Positions 6,978 to 9,764 of a DNA stretch of 9,764 bases are shown here, in pieces (positions within the stretch are counted from its first letter, which is position 1; each line of letters opens with the position of its first letter). Position numbers and translations under genes: made by a program. The DNA is from an uncultured Enterococcus sp. (GTDB lineage: Bacteria; Bacillota; Bacilli; Lactobacillales; Enterococcaceae), in contig CAMJVA010000045.1 in the NCBI GenBank assembly GCA_946409145.1, positions 1 to 9,764 of the forward strand. The letters are read 5' to 3'. The notes below the pieces were generated by a model. The model did no database searches, was not told the DNA's origin, and was given only the letters and a program-made list of their open reading frames with translations.

Positions 6978-7853
6978 ATGCTTGATTATCATTATGTGAC
7001 TTTTTTAGCCGTTTGCCAGACCCAAAGCTATACTGAAGCGGCGAAATTATTAAATTTAACCCAACCAGCAGTGAGTAAGCACATTGCTCAGCTGCAAGAA
7101 ATGGTGGGAGTGGAATTATTAGTTTATAAACATAAAAAATTAACTTTAACAGAAGCAGGAGAGCACCTTTATCAATTAGCCGCCCACATTCAAAAAGAAG
7201 GGACCAATGGACTGAAACAATTATCCATGAAAGATCTCCCCTTAGAGATGAACATTGCGTGCACTTTAACCATTGGGAATTTTTTAATTGGGGATGCTTT
7301 AGGACAACTTTTAAAAAAATTTCCACAATCTCAACTAACACTCATTGTAGAAAATACTTATAAACTCGTTCGTTTATTAATTCATGATGAAATTGATTGT
7401 GCTTTTGTGGAAGGGGATTTTGATAGAAACTTTTTCAAACACAAGGAATTTCACCAAGAATCCCTAGTGGGTGTTTGTTCTCCTGAAAATTCTTTAAGTC
7501 ACAAAGAAGTAAGCGTGGAAGAAATTAGTGATTACACCTTGATTAATCGAGAAGAAGGCTCAGGCCAAGGAAAAATTGTGTCAGAAGAACTCATGAAAAA
7601 AGGTGTCTTACTCGGCCAAATGAAACAAATTTCTGTTGCTAGTTTTCCAGTCATCAAAGATTTTGTTAAAAAAGATTTAGGGATTGCTTTTTTATATGAA
7701 AGTGCCGTAAAAAAAGAAATAGCCCAAGGAGAGTTAGCTAAAATTAATTTAGCAACAACGTTTCCTAAAGAAAAAATGTATTTTATTTATCGCCATGAAA
7801 ATGCGACAGTGAAAAGAATTTTGGATAATTTCTCATTGTTTGAACAAGAATAA
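6978..7853 (+). CDS. LysR-family transcriptional regulator, probable regulator of the sulfite reductase/siroheme genes
   Basis: This 291-residue LysR-type regulator has an N-terminal winged helix-turn-helix (about 3-60: FLAVCQTQSYTEAAKLLNLTQPAVSKHIAQLQ, then KLTLTEAGEHLY) and a periplasmic-binding-protein-like effector domain (about 90-290). Its GAGGTG ribosome binding site overlaps the hemD stop codon, so it is the last gene of the siroheme run, co-directional with it. Its role is probably control of this operon. Bacillus CysL, a LysR protein controlling the sulfite reductase genes cysJI, is a functional precedent, but orthology cannot be judged by eye. The effector is unknown. A terminator follows directly. 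Confidence 0.93.
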   Translation: MLDYHYVTFLAVCQTQSYTEAAKLLNLTQPAVSKHIAQLQEMVGVELLVYKHKKLTLTEAGEHLYQLAAHIQKEGTNGLKQLSMKDLPLEMNIACTLTIGNFLIGDALGQLLKKFPQSQLTLIVENTYKLVRLLIHDEIDCAFVEGDFDRNFFKHKEFHQESLVGVCSPENSLSHKEVSVEEISDYTLINREEGSGQGKIVSEELMKKGVLLGQMKQISVASFPVIKDFVKKDLGIAFLYESAVKKEIAQGELAKINLATTFPKEKMYFIYRHENATVKRILDNFSLFEQE

Positions 7854-7860
7854 ATCACTT

Positions 7861-7895
7861 AAAGGAACTTCTTTTGAAGGTTCCTTTATTTTTTT
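7861..7895 (+). terminator. Rho-independent terminator ending the sulfite reductase/siroheme gene run
   Basis: AAAGGAAC (7861-7868) pairs with GTTCCTTT (7880-7887); an inner TTC/GAA pairing extends the stem past a one-base bulge. A T-rich tail follows (7888-7895). It lies 7 bases after the LysR stop codon. Confidence 0.88.
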
Positions 7896-7906
7896 AAGTA
7901 TTTTCC

Positions 7907-7935
7907 TTGACACTTTAGCTACTCGGTAATATTAT
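7907..7935 (+). promoter_or_regulatory. Sigma-A-type promoter of the padR/DUF1048 unit
   Basis: A perfect -35 hexamer TTGACA (7907-7912), a 17-base spacer, and TATTAT as -10 (7930-7935) predict a start near 7942. It would give a leader of roughly 90 bases before the PadR gene. The -10 and spacer are covered by the left arm of the inverted repeat described separately. Confidence 0.8.
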
Positions 7936-7963
7936 ATAGTGGTAGTTAATATTACTTAGTAGC
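7918..7963. promoter_or_regulatory. Long inverted repeat over the promoter, probable PadR operator
   Basis: Left arm GCTACTCGGTAATATTA (7918-7934) and right arm TAATATTACTTAGTAGC (7947-7963) are inverted copies matching at 15 of 17 positions, separated by 12 bases. The left arm covers the promoter spacer and most of the -10; the right arm lies just downstream of the predicted start. PadR-family repressors usually bind inverted repeats at their own promoters, so autorepression is the natural reading. The binding protein itself is inferred from position. Confidence 0.7.
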
Positions 7964-8002
7964 TTAGGAGAAAAATTCTTTTTAAGTTTTAAAATATCTC
8001 TA

Positions 8003-8026
8003 CTACTAAGTTATACAAGTTAGGAG
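8003..8026 (+). promoter_or_regulatory. Second operator-like element and weak hairpin over the PadR ribosome binding site
   Basis: CTACTAAGTTATA (8003-8015) resembles the half-site of the upstream inverted repeat. The stretch also forms an imperfect palindrome: 8003-8012 pairs with 8017-8026 at 8 of 10 positions around a 4-base loop. Its right arm contains AGGAG (8022-8026), the ribosome binding site of the PadR gene. It could be an auxiliary operator, a translation-damping hairpin, or chance in AT-rich DNA. Confidence 0.4.
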
Positions 8027-8033
8027 TAAGAAA

Positions 8034-8363
8034 ATGAAAAATATTACTGAAATGCTGAAGGGTGTTTTAGAAGGAGTTATTTTGGAAGTCATTAGTCGAG
8101 GAGAAACTTATGGCTATGAAATTACTAGTACCTTACAAGATTTAGGTTTTGAAGATTTAGTGGAAGGAACTGTTTATACCATTCTCATTCGCTTAGAAAA
8201 AAAAGAGTTGGTTACCATTACTAGGAAAAAAAGTGATATTGGACCTATGCGAAAATTTTATTCTTTAAATGAACAAGGGAAAAAAGAATTGGCTTATTTT
8301 TGGGAAAAGTGGGATTTTTTAACAGAACGTTTAGAACAACTAAAGGAGTATCCACATGATTAA
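8034..8363 (+). CDS. PadR-family transcriptional regulator
   Basis: This 109-residue protein is of the small PadR type: LEGVILEVISRGETYGYEIT (about 12-31), LVEGTVYTILIRLEKKELV (42-60) forming the recognition helix region, then the wing with the conserved GPMRKFYSLNEQGKKEL (69-85) and a C-terminal dimerisation helix. PadR proteins are typically ligand- or stress-responsive repressors, often of efflux or envelope-stress genes. It opens a three-gene unit, its promoter is overlapped by a long inverted repeat, and its 3' end overlaps the next gene by 8 bases, so it probably represses its own operon. The inducing signal is not visible. AGGAG at 8022-8026 supports the ATG. Confidence 0.95.
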   Translation: MKNITEMLKGVLEGVILEVISRGETYGYEITSTLQDLGFEDLVEGTVYTILIRLEKKELVTITRKKSDIGPMRKFYSLNEQGKKELAYFWEKWDFLTERLEQLKEYPHD

Positions 8364-8730
8364 ACGAGAATATTGGGATTTAAAATTACTCAAAGAAAAA
8401 AAGGAAGCTTATAAAAATAAAATGGCTCAAGGAAAATTGCTTTCTGAACCTTATGAAAAATTTTTCAATGACGCTGTAGAAAAAATAAATGCCGCTTACG
8501 GAGGCTTTGACGGGCTTGATTTAATGGACGCACATGTCTCTTTACTAGAAATTCTTACAGAAGCAGACGAAAACCAGCTTTCACTAGAAAATTTTGTGGG
8601 AGATGACGCCAATGAGTTTTTGGAAAATTTTCTCAAAGAATTAGACATTCCATTATGGGGTGATAAATATCTCCATAAGAAAAAAACTAAAATGAATAAA
8701 AAAATTACGAAAAAATTAAGGGGAAAATAA
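8356..8730 (+). CDS. DUF1048-like small protein, divergent copy
   Basis: This 124-residue, charged, probably helical cytoplasmic protein has unknown function and no signal peptide or membrane segment. The central and C-terminal parts follow the plan of its downstream neighbour and of DUF1048: a helix with LLEILTEADENQ (about 63-74), then FVGDDANEFLENFLKEL (80-96), then a lysine-rich tail ending KKITKKLRGK. The N-terminal third matches the family less well, so it may be a diverged paralog of the next gene. AGGAG at 8344-8348 precedes the ATG, which overlaps the PadR gene end by 8 bases, implying translational coupling. Proteins of this kind are often encoded beside PadR regulators in Firmicutes. 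Confidence 0.75.
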   Translation: MIKREYWDLKLLKEKKEAYKNKMAQGKLLSEPYEKFFNDAVEKINAAYGGFDGLDLMDAHVSLLEILTEADENQLSLENFVGDDANEFLENFLKELDIPLWGDKYLHKKKTKMNKKITKKLRGK

Positions 8731-8731
8731 A

Positions 8732-9097
8732 ATGCATCCAATAAATAGTTTAAAGAAAATGATTGAAGATAAAAAAGTTTGGGGACAACATGAAAAAGAA
8801 GTAGCAAAATTACCAAGAGATTATCAAATTGTCTATAAAGAAGTGGAAAAATATTTGTTTAACTTTGCTGCAGGATCAGGCACGGACACAATTGAAGGAA
8901 TTTATGGACTGCTAGAATTCCTAAAAGAAGGAGCAGAAGCTGGGATTCCTGTTTTAGAGTATGTAGGAGAAGATGTGGGAGAGTTTGCTGAAAGTTACCG
9001 AGCTTCTTTAAAAACTAAATCTTGGGTAGATGATCCTAAGAAAAAAGCAGAAAAAAATGTTGCTAAAAAGTTAGCAGAATTGGAGAAAGAAAAATAA
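8732..9097 (+). CDS. DUF1048-family small protein
   Basis: This 121-residue soluble, mostly helical protein is of unknown function. Family features are KLPRDYQIVYKEVEKYLF (about 26-43), GIYGLLEFLKEGAEAGIPVLEYVGEDVGEFAESY (57-90) and a basic, lysine-rich C-terminus with WVDDPKKKAEKN. The GEDVGEF motif matches GDDANEF in the preceding gene, so the two are probable paralogs and might form a pair. It begins one base after the previous stop with AAGGGG at 8718-8723. Its stop codon is inside the stem of the shared terminator. PadR, presumably the regulator of this gene, suggests a stress- or ligand-induced role, but nothing in the sequence shows an activity. Confidence 0.85.
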   Translation: MHPINSLKKMIEDKKVWGQHEKEVAKLPRDYQIVYKEVEKYLFNFAAGSGTDTIEGIYGLLEFLKEGAEAGIPVLEYVGEDVGEFAESYRASLKTKSWVDDPKKKAEKNVAKKLAELEKEK

Positions 9098-9142
9098 GAA
9101 AAAAGGTCGCAGAATTTTTTCTGCGACCTTTTTTCTTATTTT
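9091..9142. terminator. Bidirectional rho-independent terminator shared by convergent genes
   Basis: Positions 9091-9114 and 9119-9142 are perfect inverted copies (24 bp) around a TTTT loop (9115-9118). The GC-containing core GGTCGCAGAA is flanked by A and T tracts, so either strand yields a stem followed by a U run. The TAA of the plus-strand DUF1048 gene (9095-9097) and the TAA of the minus-strand transporter (9136-9138) occupy mirrored places in the stem. Confidence 0.93.
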
Positions 9143-9764
9143 AAGGGTTTCTTTTGTAAAGAGAAAATACTAATAAAGCTGAATAATAATAATAATACGA
9201 GTAAGCTTCCCGCTGCCACTGAACCCTGTTGAGTGGTTAAAGGAAGACTCCCTTTTTGATGTTGAAATAAAGCAATGATACTTGCCACAATGGAAGTAGC
9301 AATGCCTCCAGTAAATTGTTGCAAGGTATTAAATAAGGAATTTCCATCATTGTATAATTTTTTAGGCAGTTGATTCATGGCTGTAGTAATAAAATTACTG
9401 TAAGAAATCCCAGATCCTATTTGAAAAGTTACATGACCTAAAATTAAAAAAGGAACAGGTGCTTTAAGGTAAATAAAAAATGTTAATAAGAAAAAACCAA
9501 TTAAAGCTAGGAGTGTCCCAAAAAGTAATGGTTTTTTCGGACCTCGGCGATCTAAAATTCTTCCTCCAATAGGCGCTAAAACAGCACCGATTAATGCCCC
9601 AGGTAACATAGCAAGTCCGGCAATAGCGGAAGATTTTCCTAAGGTAATTTGAATAAAATTAGGTAAAATAAAAGAAACGCCTAATAAAATAAACTGATAG
9701 ACTAAAAAACTAAATAATAATTTTCCAAAGTAAGGTTCTTTAAATAAGGAAAAATTTAACAAAG
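9136..9764 (-). CDS. MFS multidrug exporter, DHA2 (EmrB/QacA-like), C-terminal part only
   Basis: This is a drug/proton antiporter of the inner membrane. The visible 208-209 residues match the second half of a 14-TM DHA2 transporter: an LLNFSLFKEPYF linker, a hydrophobic segment, then FILPNFIQITLG (about 32-43), GLAMLPGALIGAVLAPIGGRILDRRGPKKPLLFG (49-82, carrying the GRxxDRxGxK/R loop), a helix near 105-125, the NDGNSLFNTLQQFTGGIATSI block (138-158) and a last helix before the lysine-ending C-terminus. About six membrane segments are seen. The first apparent start at 9762 is TTG inside the conserved LLN-x-LF linker, so the gene really continues beyond the right edge. It is convergent with the PadR unit and shares its terminator. 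The substrate is unknown. Confidence 0.9.
   Translation of the reverse strand, partial: LLNFSLFKEPYFGKLLFSFLVYQFILLGVSFILPNFIQITLGKSSAIAGLAMLPGALIGAVLAPIGGRILDRRGPKKPLLFGTLLALIGFFLLTFFIYLKAPVPFLILGHVTFQIGSGISYSNFITTAMNQLPKKLYNDGNSLFNTLQQFTGGIATSIVASIIALFQHQKGSLPLTTQQGSVAAGSLLVLLLLFSFISIFSLQKKPLK

Noticed and set aside
6961..7341. Minus-strand open frame opposite the LysR gene's helix-turn-helix
   Set aside because: It mirrors the conserved DNA-binding region of a clear LysR gene and has no independent support.
9760..9762. TTG at the right edge as a genuine start of a half-size transporter
   Set aside because: It is a Leu codon within the conserved linker that precedes the later membrane segments of DHA2 exporters; there is no sequence left to show a ribosome binding site, and the first half of the protein would be missing.
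1..9764. CRISPR arrays, insertion sequences, tRNA or rRNA genes
   Set aside because: No regularly spaced repeats, transposase-like frames or recognisable RNA gene sequences were seen on either strand.

Overview
The window is AT-rich and densely packed. It has strong AGGAGG-type ribosome binding sites, overlapping start/stop junctions and short intergenic gaps. This style, together with the PadR/DUF1048 cassette and the protein families present, suggests a low-GC Firmicute, probably Lactobacillales or a close relative. That placement is an inference, since no rRNA or other phylogenetic marker lies in the window.

Positions 1 to 7853 hold a run of nine same-strand genes devoted to sulfite reduction and its cofactor. 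It begins inside asrB (electron-transfer subunit of anaerobic sulfite reductase) and continues with asrC (siroheme/4Fe-4S catalytic subunit) and a 12-TM-type APC amino-acid permease of the glutamate/GABA antiporter (YjeM-like) kind. A rho-independent terminator overlaps the permease stop codon. Five siroheme genes follow: sirB (chelatase), sirC (precorrin-2 dehydrogenase), cobA (uroporphyrinogen-III methyltransferase), hemC and hemD. A LysR regulator and a second terminator close the run. These genes convert porphobilinogen to siroheme (HemC, HemD, CobA, SirC, SirB), and AsrC uses the siroheme to reduce sulfite to sulfide. asrA should lie just left of the window. The genes that make porphobilinogen (hemA, hemL, hemB) are not in the window.

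Positions 7854 to 9097 hold a separate small transcription unit. A sigma-A-type promoter overlaps a long inverted repeat (probable PadR operator) and is followed by a PadR-family repressor and two DUF1048-type small proteins of unknown function. A perfect 24-bp stem with a 4-nt loop (9091-9142) ends this unit. It also serves the convergent gene on the minus strand, the C-terminal part of a DHA2-type (EmrB/QacA) MFS drug exporter that runs off the right edge.

The points most worth a second look are: the permease embedded between sulfite reductase and siroheme synthesis, which could import a tetrapyrrole precursor or an organosulfur compound; the terminator inside the gene run with no room for a promoter after it; a CobA with an extra C-terminal tail that looks like a decayed HemD lobe beside a separate hemD; a minimal SirC with a shifted active-site aspartate; and the operator architecture of the PadR/DUF1048 unit. 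No gene-free stretch exceeds 300 bases; the longest, 7854-8033, holds the terminator, promoter and operator described.
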